From Gemmatimonas sp. (GTDB lineage Bacteria > Gemmatimonadota > Gemmatimonadetes > Longimicrobiales > Longimicrobiaceae), in contig WHSP01000030.1 in NCBI GenBank assembly GCA_009380025.1, positions 1-36,355 of the forward strand: 36,355 bases of DNA. Reading direction: 5' to 3'. Shown here piece after piece: positions 8,592 to 16,779 of this stretch; position 1 is the stretch's first letter; every line of letters begins with the position of its first letter. A program made the position numbers and the translations under genes. The notes beneath the pieces were generated by a model. That model was not told the origin of the DNA. It saw only the letters and a list, made by a program, of their open reading frames with translations, and searched no databases.

Positions 8592-9590
8592 TCAGGGGGT
8601 GACGACGACGGTTACGTTCTGGTAGTTGAAGTGAGACCCGTCGCTCGCCACCGCTCGGAGCACGTACTCGCCGGGCTCGCTGAACGTGGCGTGGGTGACC
8701 CAGCGGTCCTCGGGGGGGAGCTCGGGCAGTACGTAGGGAGGAGACCACGGGGAGTTCCCCCAGACCCTCGTATCCATCCAGGCTTTGAGCTGCTCCGGGT
8801 CGAAGGAGACATCCTCGGCGGGGCCGCGGTAGACCGTCCACGAGAATCTCATCCCCGGAGCCCCGCTGGCCACCACCGAACCGACGCCGCCGGCGCTGTA
8901 CAGCTCGTCCAACGATTCGGGAATCCGGTCGCGATCCTCCCTTGGCGGATAGTTGTCAGGGTCGCGCGAAAAGGCGATGAGCGGGACCGGCTCGCCGACG
9001 CGGACAGTTCGGTGGAGGTCGCCGTCCACGTCGATGACGGGTGGCAAGTTCGTACGGAGGCGGTCGTCGAGGCTGCCAAAGGCGCCGCCGACCTCGGTCG
9101 ACATCACTTGCGGATCCATCCGGTAGTCGCCCCGCAATGAGGCGAATGCGCGGTGGGTGTGCCCGTTGGTGGTGAGAGTCCAGACCAGTTCCGTATCGCC
9201 GAAGTCAGCGGGAACGGTGATCGTGAAGAGGAAGGGATTGCGGCGCGGATAGATGTGTGTCGGTTGTCCCTGATCCGCGTCGGCCGGATCGTACGCTTCG
9301 ATTTCGAGGTCGTCGAGTCCGCCGGGCTCGGAGAACGCCAAATAGTTGTTCGGTCCGACCGGCACGTCGAGCTCTTCCTCCCAATTCGAGTTCATGTATC
9401 CGAACCAGAGGGTGTAGCTGCCGTCATCGTTCGGCCACCACCCTTCGAATGCGGGATGGACGCTCTGCCCCCGCAGGTACATGAGGCGCGTCTGCGCATC
9501 GAGAGGCCAGGCAAGGAATGAGATCGCCACCATCGCCAGAGCGAATAGTCGGCCAGTCGGAGAGACAACTCCGGGAACCAGCGCCTTCAT
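8592..9590 (-). CDS. Secreted protein of unknown function, partner of copper monooxygenase-like protein
   Basis: A 332-residue predicted exported protein; I do not recognise a named family. ATG at 9590 gives a signal peptide with hydrophobic core around residues 17-31 (LFALAMVAISFLAWPLDA) and likely cleavage before QTRLMYLRG. The mature part is rich in aromatic residues and acidic loops, and its last 80 residues end in a beta-sandwich-like EPGEYVLRAVASDG strand pattern, as in Ig-like or cadherin-like repeats. It has no heme motif. Its ATG overlaps the stop of the upstream monooxygenase-like gene (ATGA), implying coupled translation and a joint function, perhaps as a docking or substrate-presenting subunit. 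The frame is open upstream, but those 25 residues are Arg-rich and unlike a leader. Confidence 0.72.
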   Translation of the reverse strand: MKALVPGVVSPTGRLFALAMVAISFLAWPLDAQTRLMYLRGQSVHPAFEGWWPNDDGSYTLWFGYMNSNWEEELDVPVGPNNYLAFSEPGGLDDLEIEAYDPADADQGQPTHIYPRRNPFLFTITVPADFGDTELVWTLTTNGHTHRAFASLRGDYRMDPQVMSTEVGGAFGSLDDRLRTNLPPVIDVDGDLHRTVRVGEPVPLIAFSRDPDNYPPREDRDRIPESLDELYSAGGVGSVVASGAPGMRFSWTVYRGPAEDVSFDPEQLKAWMDTRVWGNSPWSPPYVLPELPPEDRWVTHATFSEPGEYVLRAVASDGSHFNYQNVTVVVTP

Positions 9591-11089
9591 CGGCCGCCTC
9601 CCTGCTCTTCTTCTTCGGCGATCGTGCTCGTCATGTCCGTGACGGGTGCCCAGCAGAGGAAGCATCCCACGTCGTAGTCGTTTCTGCTCTTCATCTTCGC
9701 GCGGCGCTCCGCCATCTCGGCCTGGAACTGCTCCTCGGTCAGTTCGACCGAATATCCCAGATCGATGAACATGTTGGAGACCGAGCGACGGCCGCCGCCC
9801 GCCCAGTTCCGATTGTCGGCCAGGTTCTCGTTCGCGTCGGTCGTGTCGAGGAAGCCGACGATGTGCAGGATCGTGCCCTTCGGCAGCAGCGGTGCCGCGT
9901 CATCCTCGTAGACGTACTGCTTTACCCAATTGTGGTCGTAGCCGACACAATTGAGCGTAAAGTGGTTGCCCCCCCAGATCGCCTCGATGCACATCCGCGT
10001 GCCCGGGGCGTGAAGATGCGGCTCGAACGCGACGATCTTCGTGTGTTGCTGCAGGACCGTAAAGGAGTGGAACTCCTGGTTCGACCGACCCGGTGGCACG
10101 TCGATGTCGGTACCGTTCCCGAGGAGAAAGCGTGCACGTCGGTACTCCGGCTCGTAGTCCTTCGGATGGAAAACGAAACCGAATTCGAGGTGGCCTGTCG
10201 TCTCACGTCCGTTCGCGTGCAGGTGAGCGGCGCGAAGGTGAAGTGCCGAGTTGGCGGACAGCAGCCGTCCCGCCTTCTCGGGGAACATGTCTGCGTTACG
10301 TCCGACTTCATGAATCGGGAAGCTGGCGCTCGTCTCGGGGTCCAGGGCGGTGTCGTCCTCGTTTAGCTCCCCGACCGAGTACGTCATGTGATGGAAAATG
10401 TAGCGCCCACCAACTGTGCTGGCGCTTCCGTCGACCGGTATGTCGTTGACCTCTCGCACCTCGACGGCCTTCACGTAACGGTCCTCGGTGAGGCCGGTCG
10501 GTACGAGGCCGAGATCACCCCACCAGTCAGCAGCGACTTCGGGCATGGTGAACTCCGCGCTGCGGACGACGAGGTCCGGCTCACCGATTGTCCATCGACC
10601 GGTCTTGTCGAACGCGATTGGTGGAGGCATGTCGGCAGGATCCCCGCGCGGAGCCCCATTGTCGGCCCACGCCTGGATCATCGCCAGCTCCTCGTCGCTC
10701 AAGGTGGGATCGTACTTGAACTCCTGGATCCCAATATCCTTCTCGAGGAAGAAGGGGGGCATCGCACCCATCCGGTCACGAATCGCAGTCCTGTTCTTGA
10801 TCACCTGTGCCCACGGCCGCACCTCGTCGTAGGTGGTCAGCGACATGGGCGCCCCGCCGCTGGGATTGTGACAGTTCTGACAGCTTCGTTGAAGGATCGG
10901 CGCGATATCCTTCGCAAAGGTGACCGCACTCGGGTCGACCCCGAAATCGGCCGCGTCATAGAGGTGGAGGTCGGGGTGCGGATCAGACCCCGCAATCGAC
11001 TGCGCCGACAGTGGCGGGGCGAGGAACGCTCCCAGGAGAAATAGAAGTGCGAGGCGAAGGAGCATGCGGCACGGTTGGATCGTATTCAT
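9587..11089 (-). CDS. Secreted copper type II (ascorbate-dependent) monooxygenase-like protein with cytochrome c motif
   Basis: A 500-residue exported protein: signal peptide about residues 1-30 ending LSAQ, a cytochrome c-type heme site C70-QN-C73-H74 with candidate distal Met M110 (MGAMPP), then a peptidylglycine-hydroxylase (PHM)-like copper region. The expected ligands can be placed: H233/H234 (FHHMT) and H289 or H291 (AHLHANG) for the first copper, H358/H360 (PHLHAPG) and M440 (SNMFIDLG) for the second. PHM-type enzymes hydroxylate C-H bonds using electrons from ascorbate; the attached heme domain could be the electron entry here, which is my inference. The substrate is unknown. It is first of a coupled pair with the gene at 8592-9590 and has a candidate promoter at 11312-11340. 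Confidence 0.8.
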   Translation of the reverse strand: MNTIQPCRMLLRLALLFLLGAFLAPPLSAQSIAGSDPHPDLHLYDAADFGVDPSAVTFAKDIAPILQRSCQNCHNPSGGAPMSLTTYDEVRPWAQVIKNRTAIRDRMGAMPPFFLEKDIGIQEFKYDPTLSDEELAMIQAWADNGAPRGDPADMPPPIAFDKTGRWTIGEPDLVVRSAEFTMPEVAADWWGDLGLVPTGLTEDRYVKAVEVREVNDIPVDGSASTVGGRYIFHHMTYSVGELNEDDTALDPETSASFPIHEVGRNADMFPEKAGRLLSANSALHLRAAHLHANGRETTGHLEFGFVFHPKDYEPEYRRARFLLGNGTDIDVPPGRSNQEFHSFTVLQQHTKIVAFEPHLHAPGTRMCIEAIWGGNHFTLNCVGYDHNWVKQYVYEDDAAPLLPKGTILHIVGFLDTTDANENLADNRNWAGGGRRSVSNMFIDLGYSVELTEEQFQAEMAERRAKMKSRNDYDVGCFLCWAPVTDMTSTIAEEEEQGGGR

Positions 11090-11311
11090 CGTGATCAGAC
11101 CCTCCGGGGGGAGATGCAGTCGACGAGGAACCGGAACCTACCTGACGCCGATTCGGAGCGGGGGCACCGAAGCGGTTGAATTGCCCTGAAGAACCAGCGA
11201 TTCTGCTCCGTGCGAGTTGCCGGCCGGGTCGACGTGGACGTCACTGACCAGCCGGGTCCACGGGCCTTCCGACGACGCGAATCGCACACCAAACTTCGCT
11301 TGTTCGGTACA

Positions 11312-11340
11312 AGTATGGTTCGGTACGCCACCACGAACAA
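11312..11340 (-). promoter_or_regulatory. Candidate sigma70-type promoter of the copper monooxygenase pair
   Basis: On the minus strand TTGTTC (11335-11340) and CATACT (11312-11317) are separated by 17 bases. The -10 box is bracketed by two perfect direct repeats of GTTCGGTAC (plus-strand positions 11302-11310 and 11318-11326), 16 bases apart, which look like a regulator site. The gene start is about 215 bases downstream, leaving a long leader. Confidence 0.4.
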
Positions 11341-11379
11341 GGATTCGTGACGCCCGGGGGGCGGAGGACCGCGTGGGGC

Positions 11380-11640
11380 CGAGGACCGCGATTGGGGAGT
11401 CGTACTTCCTGTCGAGGGAGGAGGATCAGGCTCGGGACGCGTCTGCAGGCTTAGAAAGGCGGGGGACGATCTGGATGAGCGATACCGGGTTCGTCCGTGT
11501 CCACCGCTCGCGAGCGGTTCGTCACGGGCTTCATTGCAGGCTCGCCGGCTGGTATGAAGTCGTTCCCGACGGGCCCGAGGATCCACTGTGACCCTCCCGA
11601 CCCGGGCGGCGAGAAACCGTCGCTGCTCGATCCGTTCATC
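11380..11640 (+). pseudogene. Possible decayed LytTR DNA-binding domain
   Basis: Within the 630-base spacer between two minus-strand genes, a plus-strand frame reads GESYFLSRE, then GLERR and, strikingly, TGFVRVHRSRAV followed by WYEVVPDG. FVRVHRS is the hallmark of LytTR DNA-binding domains (as in AlgR/LytR response regulators), and the preceding segments sit in roughly the right order. The frame stops at 11589; a +1 shift just before that gives GSTVTLPTRAARNRR, resembling the family's closing strand and helix. The spacing between HRS and the YEVV strand is several residues short and no receiver domain is upstream. I read this as a remnant; chance resemblance cannot be excluded. Otherwise the spacer holds only the promoter candidate listed separately. 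Confidence 0.35.
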
Positions 11641-11717
11641 GCGCAGTTGCCCGTACCATGACGCGGGAAGGCAAGTGAGCGGCTGGTTCCTGGCTAGCCG
11701 CTCCACCGCTTCCGCTA

Positions 11718-12710
11718 CTACGAGTCGTCGTCTGCTGGCTCTTCTAGGGACAGCTCGGTGACGAGAATATCCACCGTCGTCTCGGATCCTTCCGTCACCA
11801 TCAGGTTGACCGGAAGATCCGAATCGGTCTCGAAGGTGAGATCGTCGACGCCCGCATCGATTCGGACCTGATAGTCGCCGGGCAAGAGAGGGGCGAACGT
11901 GGCCTCGAAGACCCCGTCATCGTCGGAGTCCGTCGGCGAGACGGTCGTGGGATCGCCGCCCGTGGTGGGCGCGAGCGTGATCTCGAAGGAGTCGAGGCGC
12001 ACGGTGTCGTCCTCGATGAGAGGGAACTCCACTGTGCTGTCCGCGGCGAGCGCAACGTGCACCGTCGCAGCGCTGACGAGGCGCGTCGCCTTCAGCGTCG
12101 GATGCATCACCCACTTGCCGGATTTCCCGGCCTGGTGGCCGAAGGTCTCCGAGACATTGAAGTCGACGAGGATCGTCTCATCGCCTTCGACGACCAACTC
12201 ACCTTCGTCATCGTCATCGCCCCCGCTCACCGGCCCCAGAAGGACCTTGAAACCCGTCTCCGAGCAGCTCGGGCAGACCAATTCTCCGTCGGCTTCGACG
12301 CCAGCAGGAAGACCCTCGTAGTCCGGGGATGTCGCGTAGAGCACCGTGCCGCCGTCCTCTGCTTCCACCTCGATATAGGCGCCACTGATGACGAAGCGAA
12401 GCTGTCCGTAGACACCCTCCGGAATCTCGTAGTCGTCGACCACCTCGACGACGTCGTTGGCGAGGGTGAGCAGATCGGTCGTGATCGGATCATCCTGCCG
12501 CAGAAAGGTGCGACCACCGTCCTCGCCTTCGCCCTGGAGGTAGATATCGGTGATCGTCACGACCGCCGTTTCGAAGTCACCCGGAGCGTCGGTCAGCAAG
12601 ATAGAGAGCCGTGCATGGCCGTCCCTTGGACCGGTGCTTTGGTCGCAGGCAACCAGCGCCAGCGGCGCCACCACAAGGGGAAGGATCTTCAGCAATCGTT
12701 TCATGAACAT
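11718..12710 (-). CDS. DUF4382-domain lipoprotein
   Basis: A 330-residue predicted lipoprotein. The leader MFMKRLLKIL... ends in a lipobox LVAC with lipidated C22 (C20 if the second Met is the start), so it should be membrane-anchored in the cell envelope. Residues about 31-160 carry the DUF4382 pattern (ARLSILLTDAPGDFETAVVTITDI, later TTDLLTL and GVYGQLRFVI). The C-terminal half has a carboxypeptidase-regulatory-like beta pattern (GVFEATFAPLLPGDYQVRID). The protein is very acidic, with a DDDDEGE stretch, suggesting cation binding or a flexible surface loop. Function of DUF4382 proteins is unknown. It stands alone, with 187 bases separating it from the next minus-strand gene upstream. Confidence 0.82.
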   Translation of the reverse strand: MFMKRLLKILPLVVAPLALVACDQSTGPRDGHARLSILLTDAPGDFETAVVTITDIYLQGEGEDGGRTFLRQDDPITTDLLTLANDVVEVVDDYEIPEGVYGQLRFVISGAYIEVEAEDGGTVLYATSPDYEGLPAGVEADGELVCPSCSETGFKVLLGPVSGGDDDDEGELVVEGDETILVDFNVSETFGHQAGKSGKWVMHPTLKATRLVSAATVHVALAADSTVEFPLIEDDTVRLDSFEITLAPTTGGDPTTVSPTDSDDDGVFEATFAPLLPGDYQVRIDAGVDDLTFETDSDLPVNLMVTEGSETTVDILVTELSLEEPADDDS

Positions 12711-12897
12711 GATTCTTTGGTACGGTTTCCTTGGTCCAGTCGGGGCCGTCCGGTGATCGCTGTAGGACGACGAGCCGGTAGGTACTCAGGTCACATGGGG
12801 AAACGTCGTCGATCTCCAGCCTTTCGGGCCCCCAGCTCCCCTACCTGATCGCCTCGAAGAGGTGAGGAGCCGCAGGGAGCTGGAGAGGCTGACCGGC

Positions 12898-13563
12898 TCA
12901 ACCGGGTCCGCCGCCACCACCCGAGTTACCAGGGTTGTTCGGCCTTCCCCGGCCAGGACGCTCACCGGGTGCCGGCACGCCGGCTGGGGGTCCACCTTGC
13001 GCACCACCGAGACCCGGAGGCCCACCCGGCGGCCCAGCGCCTTCCGGCGGCCCTCGGCGTTCGCGTGCGGCCGCGGCTTGAGCGGGGAGATTCCTCAGCG
13101 CATCGGGCCCCTCTCCCATCGCCTGACGAACCCTGTTTAGCGCATCCCCGACCGGCAAACCGGCCTCGCTATGCAGGAAGGTGAGCACGGCGATCGCCAC
13201 CGGCCGGTCCTCCGTTCGCGCGTTCTGGATCACGGCCCGGAGGGTCCCGCCGTCGATGCCGGCTTCGACGGCATCGGCGCCAGCGGAGAGGTCGGCTGCA
13301 TTGAGCCCGTTCGCGGATTCCATGGCTTGACGGGCCTCGGCAAGAGCGGTCGCCCGACGCTCGACGACGAGGGCGATGCGATCCAGCGGGACGCCCTTCG
13401 CACGGCCCTCGGCGACGCGAACGTCGATGAGCTCTGTCGGGATTCCAGCCGAGGCTGCGCGTTGCCGCGCCGCCTCGATGCGAGCCGACGCATCCTGGGC
13501 GAAAAGCCCGGCAGGTCCGAGGACCAATCCCAGGAAAGCCGCAACGACGGGTGTTCTATTCAT
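12898..13563 (-). CDS. Secreted helical protein with Pro/Gly-rich tail, unknown function
   Basis: A 221-residue predicted exported protein; no named family recognised. ATG at 13563 gives a signal peptide (MNRTPVVAAFLGLVLGPAGLFAQ) cleaved near residue 23. Residues about 25-165 are Ala-rich, helical and regularly amphipathic (RIEAARQRAASAG, VVERRATALAEARQAME). From about 167 to the end the protein becomes a low-complexity tail of Pro, Gly and Arg (GPPGGPPGLGG, ending in GGGGGPG). The open frame extends 34 codons upstream without a leader-like sequence. It follows the ECF sigma gene at 120 bases on the same strand and may be under its control, which is inference from position only. Confidence 0.7.
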   Translation of the reverse strand: MNRTPVVAAFLGLVLGPAGLFAQDASARIEAARQRAASAGIPTELIDVRVAEGRAKGVPLDRIALVVERRATALAEARQAMESANGLNAADLSAGADAVEAGIDGGTLRAVIQNARTEDRPVAIAVLTFLHSEAGLPVGDALNRVRQAMGEGPDALRNLPAQAAAARERRGPPEGAGPPGGPPGLGGAQGGPPAGVPAPGERPGRGRPNNPGNSGGGGGPG

Positions 13564-13683
13564 CCGACGAGACTTTCTGTAAGAGAGTGCGGCACTGCAC
13601 GTTCCCGGACTTCGACGATCCGCACGTCGCCGATAAAAAGACGATTCTCCGGCCCGATCCGTCACAATACGTTCCCTCTTCGG

Positions 13684-14256
13684 TCACAATTCTTCGCCTC
13701 GGCGGACGGCCAGAAGGGTCTGAAGCGCTTCGCGCGCCCGCTTCACGCGCATCTTCAAGGCGCTGGTCGAAGCCCCGAGCTGCTCCGTCATCTCTTCGTA
13801 CGAGAGCTCCTCGACGTGCTTCAACAGGAACGCCTCCTTCTGCGAGTCGGGAAGTTGATCGAGGGCGCGGAAGACCGCCTCACGGAGCTCCCGCTGTTCG
13901 AGCGAGAGCTCGGGATCTCCATTGGCGACGCCAAGCACCCCTTCGTCTTCGATTCCGACCGCCTGGCGGCGTCGATCCTTCAGGTAGTCGAGACAGCTGT
14001 TGCGGAGGATTCGAAAGCTCCAAGCGCCGAACCGAGCCGGGTCGTTGCAGCTCTGGAGCCGCGTGAACGCACGGATCAGGCATTCCTGGGTCAGGTCTGC
14101 GGCCGCGTCCGGGCTACCGACCATCCCGAGCGCGTGCCGATACAGCGCCGCCTGATGACGGCGAACCAGCTCGGCGTACTCCTCCCTTTCGCCAGCGAGA
14201 ACCCGCGCGACGATCTGAGCGTCCGGGACGTCCTTCGACGGGTACTCGGGAGGCAT
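13684..14256 (-). CDS. ECF-type RNA polymerase sigma-70 factor
   Basis: Alternative sigma factor of 190 residues directing RNA polymerase to its own promoter set. Region sigma2 is clear (about 18-88: YAELVRRHQAALYRHALGMV, DLTQECLIRAF, WSFRILRNSCLDYLKDRRR) and sigma4 (about 130-182: LDQLPDSQKEAFLLKHVEELSYEEM with a helix-turn-helix, ALKMRVKRAREAL). Its ATG overlaps the stop of the upstream beta-rich CBM48 gene by one base (TGATG), so it is the third gene of a tightly coupled operon whose first gene looks like its anti-sigma factor. Placing the sigma last, after the anti-sigma, is unusual: the sigma is commonly first. Target promoters could not be identified. Confidence 0.92.
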   Translation of the reverse strand: MPPEYPSKDVPDAQIVARVLAGEREEYAELVRRHQAALYRHALGMVGSPDAAADLTQECLIRAFTRLQSCNDPARFGAWSFRILRNSCLDYLKDRRRQAVGIEDEGVLGVANGDPELSLEQRELREAVFRALDQLPDSQKEAFLLKHVEELSYEEMTEQLGASTSALKMRVKRAREALQTLLAVRRGEEL

Positions 14257-15365
14257 CAGCGGACAACGAGAACGCCGTTGACGCCGCCAAAGCCGTCGTC
14301 CACCCGGTTCCGAACTGACTCGGGCAGAAACCAGCTACCGTCGACGCGCAGAAAGGAGTAATGATAAACGCCAGGCGAGAGGCGGAAGCTGGCCTCCCAG
14401 ACTCCGTCACGAAGCTGCATCGGAACGGGCTCCCACTGCGTGAAGTCTCCCGCCACGGAAGGCGCGCCAGCGACTTCATTCGCCGGTAGGCTCATGACCA
14501 CACTGCCCGATGGCGCTTGAAAAACGTCGGGCGGGGGTAACGCCGCATCGAGCGACGCGCGCCGGCCCAGTGATCGACTGACCCCGACGGTCCAGGCCTT
14601 TCGCGAGCCGTTCCAGTAGAGGGGATCCTCCGGGACCCGTTCATAGGCGACGCGGAGACTGAGGCGAGCCGGAAGGGACACTCGTCCGCCGAGCCCCCAT
14701 CCACCATCGTCCAGCGTGCCGGCCACCCATCGACCTCCACGGGCCCAGGCAGAGATCGGACCACGGGCGAATTGGATCGAGACGCCCGCATAGGGATAGG
14801 TCCCCTCCGAGGCAAGCACGAGACGACCTTCCGCACCGAGGGAGGCTCCGTGACCGATTGCCAAGGCAGCATCGATCCCGCTTTCCTGAACGGTCCGGCT
14901 CGTTCTTTCGTCGTCGAAAAACGCCGTGTGGTGCATCACGCCGGTGCGTAGCTCGACCCTGGCATTCGCACGCCCGAACGAAACGAAGGGCAGGCCGACC
15001 AGTGTCGCCCCACCCCCTGTCGTTTCCAGCTCGGAGACACGGTATCCGAACCCGAGCGCCATCGCGGCCACGCCTAGCTCCGCCCGTCCAAGCAACCGGG
15101 ACCATCGCCCGCCGGCTCCCGCGGAAGCCCACGGCACACCGGCCGAGTCGAGCGGCACCCCGGCTGAAAAGGAGAGCCAGGTCGGGGCATCCCGACGAAG
15201 CCCGACGATGGCGTTCGCGCTTCCCACTTCACCCGCGACCGCTTCATATTCGGAACTGCCCGCCGACACATCCACCACCCACTCCTGCCCCGCGACAGCT
15301 ACAACGGCCAACTGGCAGATCGATAGCGCGAAGATTGTGACCCGCAGGACCCTCATCGGCCTCAC
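14256..15365 (-). CDS. Secreted beta-rich protein with C-terminal CBM48/glycogen-binding-like domain
   Basis: A 369-residue predicted envelope protein. Signal peptide (LRVTIFALSICQLAVVAVAG) ends near residue 26. Residues about 30-280 alternate in the manner of outer-membrane beta strands (for example VGLPFVSFGRANARVELRTG, LSLRVAYERVP), suggesting a small barrel. Residues about 290-369 are a CBM48/AMPK-type glycogen-binding fold: AGDFTQWEPVPM, GVWEASFRLSPGVYHYSF, and DDGFGGVNGVLVV. The same domain closes the upstream anti-sigma-like protein, so the two are likely paralogous modules. The GTG start overlaps the upstream stop (GTGA); an ATG three codons later is an alternative. Outer-membrane location is inferred. 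Confidence 0.75.
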   Translation of the reverse strand: MRPMRVLRVTIFALSICQLAVVAVAGQEWVVDVSAGSSEYEAVAGEVGSANAIVGLRRDAPTWLSFSAGVPLDSAGVPWASAGAGGRWSRLLGRAELGVAAMALGFGYRVSELETTGGGATLVGLPFVSFGRANARVELRTGVMHHTAFFDDERTSRTVQESGIDAALAIGHGASLGAEGRLVLASEGTYPYAGVSIQFARGPISAWARGGRWVAGTLDDGGWGLGGRVSLPARLSLRVAYERVPEDPLYWNGSRKAWTVGVSRSLGRRASLDAALPPPDVFQAPSGSVVMSLPANEVAGAPSVAGDFTQWEPVPMQLRDGVWEASFRLSPGVYHYSFLRVDGSWFLPESVRNRVDDGFGGVNGVLVVR

Positions 15366-16018
15366 GCGCTCTCGTTCGGCGCTGGGAGGAAGAGTCGACT
15401 GTTGCTACCTCCGAAGCTGTCCGCGATTTGCGGCGCATGCGGGTCCGTCATCATTCGCGTCCCGTCGATCACGAACGCGTAATCGTAGACCCCGGGCTCG
15501 AGCGAGATCATGGCCGACCAGACTCCCGGGGATACTTCGGTCAGCTCGTACTCTGGCTGCCAGGAGGTGAACGAACCGGCGAGTGCGACGCGGGTGGCGC
15601 CCGGTACCTCGACTCGGAACTGGACATACATCCGCGACCCCGCTGGAGACACAGCAGCGACCGGCGGGAGCGTCGGAATCGGCTCGGACGGTCGCAGGAG
15701 CATCAGGCCGGTTACGGCGATCGCAACCCCGGCGAGTAGGTATGCGGGCCGCACCGCGATCGTGACCGGGGAGATCAACACGCGCGCGATTCGCCCGAGC
15801 CGGCTCTCAGTACGGGTCGCTGGAGTCCCGTCCGGGGCCGGTAGCGCTTCCATCACGCGGGACGTGAGGTCGGGGACCGGGACGGTGTCGAGCGCCGACT
15901 TTGTGTCGGCCAGAGCGGCTTCCAATGCCTGGAGCTGCCGAAGCTCCTCCTCCCTCAGCGCTTCACGGGGAAGCTGGCCGTCCAGGCAGGCATGGATGCG
16001 GTCGTCGTGTATGGTCAA
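15362..16018 (-). CDS. Anti-sigma-like transmembrane protein with extracytoplasmic CBM48-type domain
   Basis: A 218-residue single-pass membrane protein. The N-terminal 60 residues (HDDRIHACLDGQLPREAL, then helical EEELRQLQALEAAL) resemble anti-sigma cytoplasmic domains, but no complete zinc H-x3-C-x2-C motif is present. A TM helix spans about 91-109. The outside part (130-212) is a CBM48/AMPK-type module: ALAGSFTSWQPEYEL, GVWSAMISLEPGVYDYAFVIDG, ADSFGGSNSRLFL. It is the first gene of the operon with the CBM48 beta-rich protein and the ECF sigma factor, so it probably holds the sigma factor at the membrane until an outside signal arrives. The start is TTG at 16018, chosen because no ATG/GTG precedes the conserved part; it could lie a little upstream. 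Confidence 0.75.
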   Translation of the reverse strand: MTIHDDRIHACLDGQLPREALREEELRQLQALEAALADTKSALDTVPVPDLTSRVMEALPAPDGTPATRTESRLGRIARVLISPVTIAVRPAYLLAGVAIAVTGLMLLRPSEPIPTLPPVAAVSPAGSRMYVQFRVEVPGATRVALAGSFTSWQPEYELTEVSPGVWSAMISLEPGVYDYAFVIDGTRMMTDPHAPQIADSFGGSNSRLFLPAPNESA

Positions 16019-16138
16019 AACGTACGGGGGCTCGTTCGGCTGGAGCGTTGGTACGCGTTTGGGGCCAAAAAGTTACCGAATTCTGGATCCGGGGCGTAAT
16101 CCGCCTTTGACAGATTGACGATCGAAACGGGTGTTGCG

Positions 16139-16699
16139 TCACATCTCCGTCGTGGCTGGTACTGGCCACAGCGCTCGCATACTGACGAGGCCGATCCCGA
16201 TCGCAACCGCGATCGCGCCGAGCGATCCACCCAGTCCCGGCTTCGTCGTCATCAGGAAGACCACCGCCAACAACAACGCCGCGCGGAGCTGGAACGAGAC
16301 CGGCAATATCGGGTTCGCGAGCAGGTTCCGTACATCCGTGGGAAGCCAGCCGATCCGCAGCTCCGCGAAGCGCCGACCGATGATCTCCATCCGGCGGCCC
16401 GTGACTCCACCGCCCAGAATCGCCATCGCTACCAGGGCGACCATCGATACCATCACCCACGGCAGGTACGCCCGCAACGTCACCGTCATGTACACACCCG
16501 TCACCAACAACATCAACGTCGACGTCGGCCCGACACGCTCCAGCCCTTTGAGCGTGCTCACCCAGGGCTCCAACTCCTCCACATCCACCGCGCGGCGCAT
16601 CCGCCGCAAGCTCGTCCATTCCAAACTCAACGCAACGAAAAAGCCGGCCGCGCCCAACACGTGCAGAAAGAGCGAGAGATTGTAGAGATTCGCAGTCAT
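16139..16699 (-). CDS. DUF2269-like integral membrane protein
   Basis: A 186-residue membrane protein with about four to five hydrophobic helices (LSLFLHVLGAAGFFVALSL at 8-26; TLMLLVTGVYMTVTL; VMVSMVALVAMAILGG; LLLAVVFLMTTKPG; IAVAIGIGLVSM). This layout, with an early His in the first helix, fits the DUF2269 group of predicted membrane proteins of unknown role. ATG at 16699 was chosen: upstream codons in the same open frame run across the operator and antisense to the TetR gene. It is divergent from the TetR regulator and its predicted promoter is covered by two TetR-like operators, so it is the likely repressed target. Confidence 0.8.
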   Translation of the reverse strand: MTANLYNLSLFLHVLGAAGFFVALSLEWTSLRRMRRAVDVEELEPWVSTLKGLERVGPTSTLMLLVTGVYMTVTLRAYLPWVMVSMVALVAMAILGGGVTGRRMEIIGRRFAELRIGWLPTDVRNLLANPILPVSFQLRAALLLAVVFLMTTKPGLGGSLGAIAVAIGIGLVSMRALWPVPATTEM

Positions 16700-16746
16700 G
16701 GTTTGCCCCCTCCTCTGGCCAGTCGCAGGGTACTCGAGTAGAATGA

Positions 16747-16779
16747 GTGAACGCTCACCGCAATTAAGTGAACGCTCAC
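16747..16779. promoter_or_regulatory. Twin palindromic TetR-type operators
   Basis: The sequence GTGAACGCTCAC occurs twice, at 16747-16758 and 16768-16779, centres 21 bases (two helix turns) apart. With flanks each becomes part of the palindrome TGAGTGA-ACGC-TCACTCA (left half complete in copy 1, right half complete in copy 2). This is a typical TetR-family binding site. It sits between the divergent DUF2269 and TetR genes, just upstream of the TetR start. Confidence 0.75.

Noticed and set aside
12833-12882. Terminator hairpin between the DUF4382 and Pro/Gly-rich protein genes (CAGCTCCC/GGGAGCTG)
   Set aside because: Arms are only 8 bp, the loop is 34 bases and there is no T-run, so it is not better than expected in GC-rich DNA.
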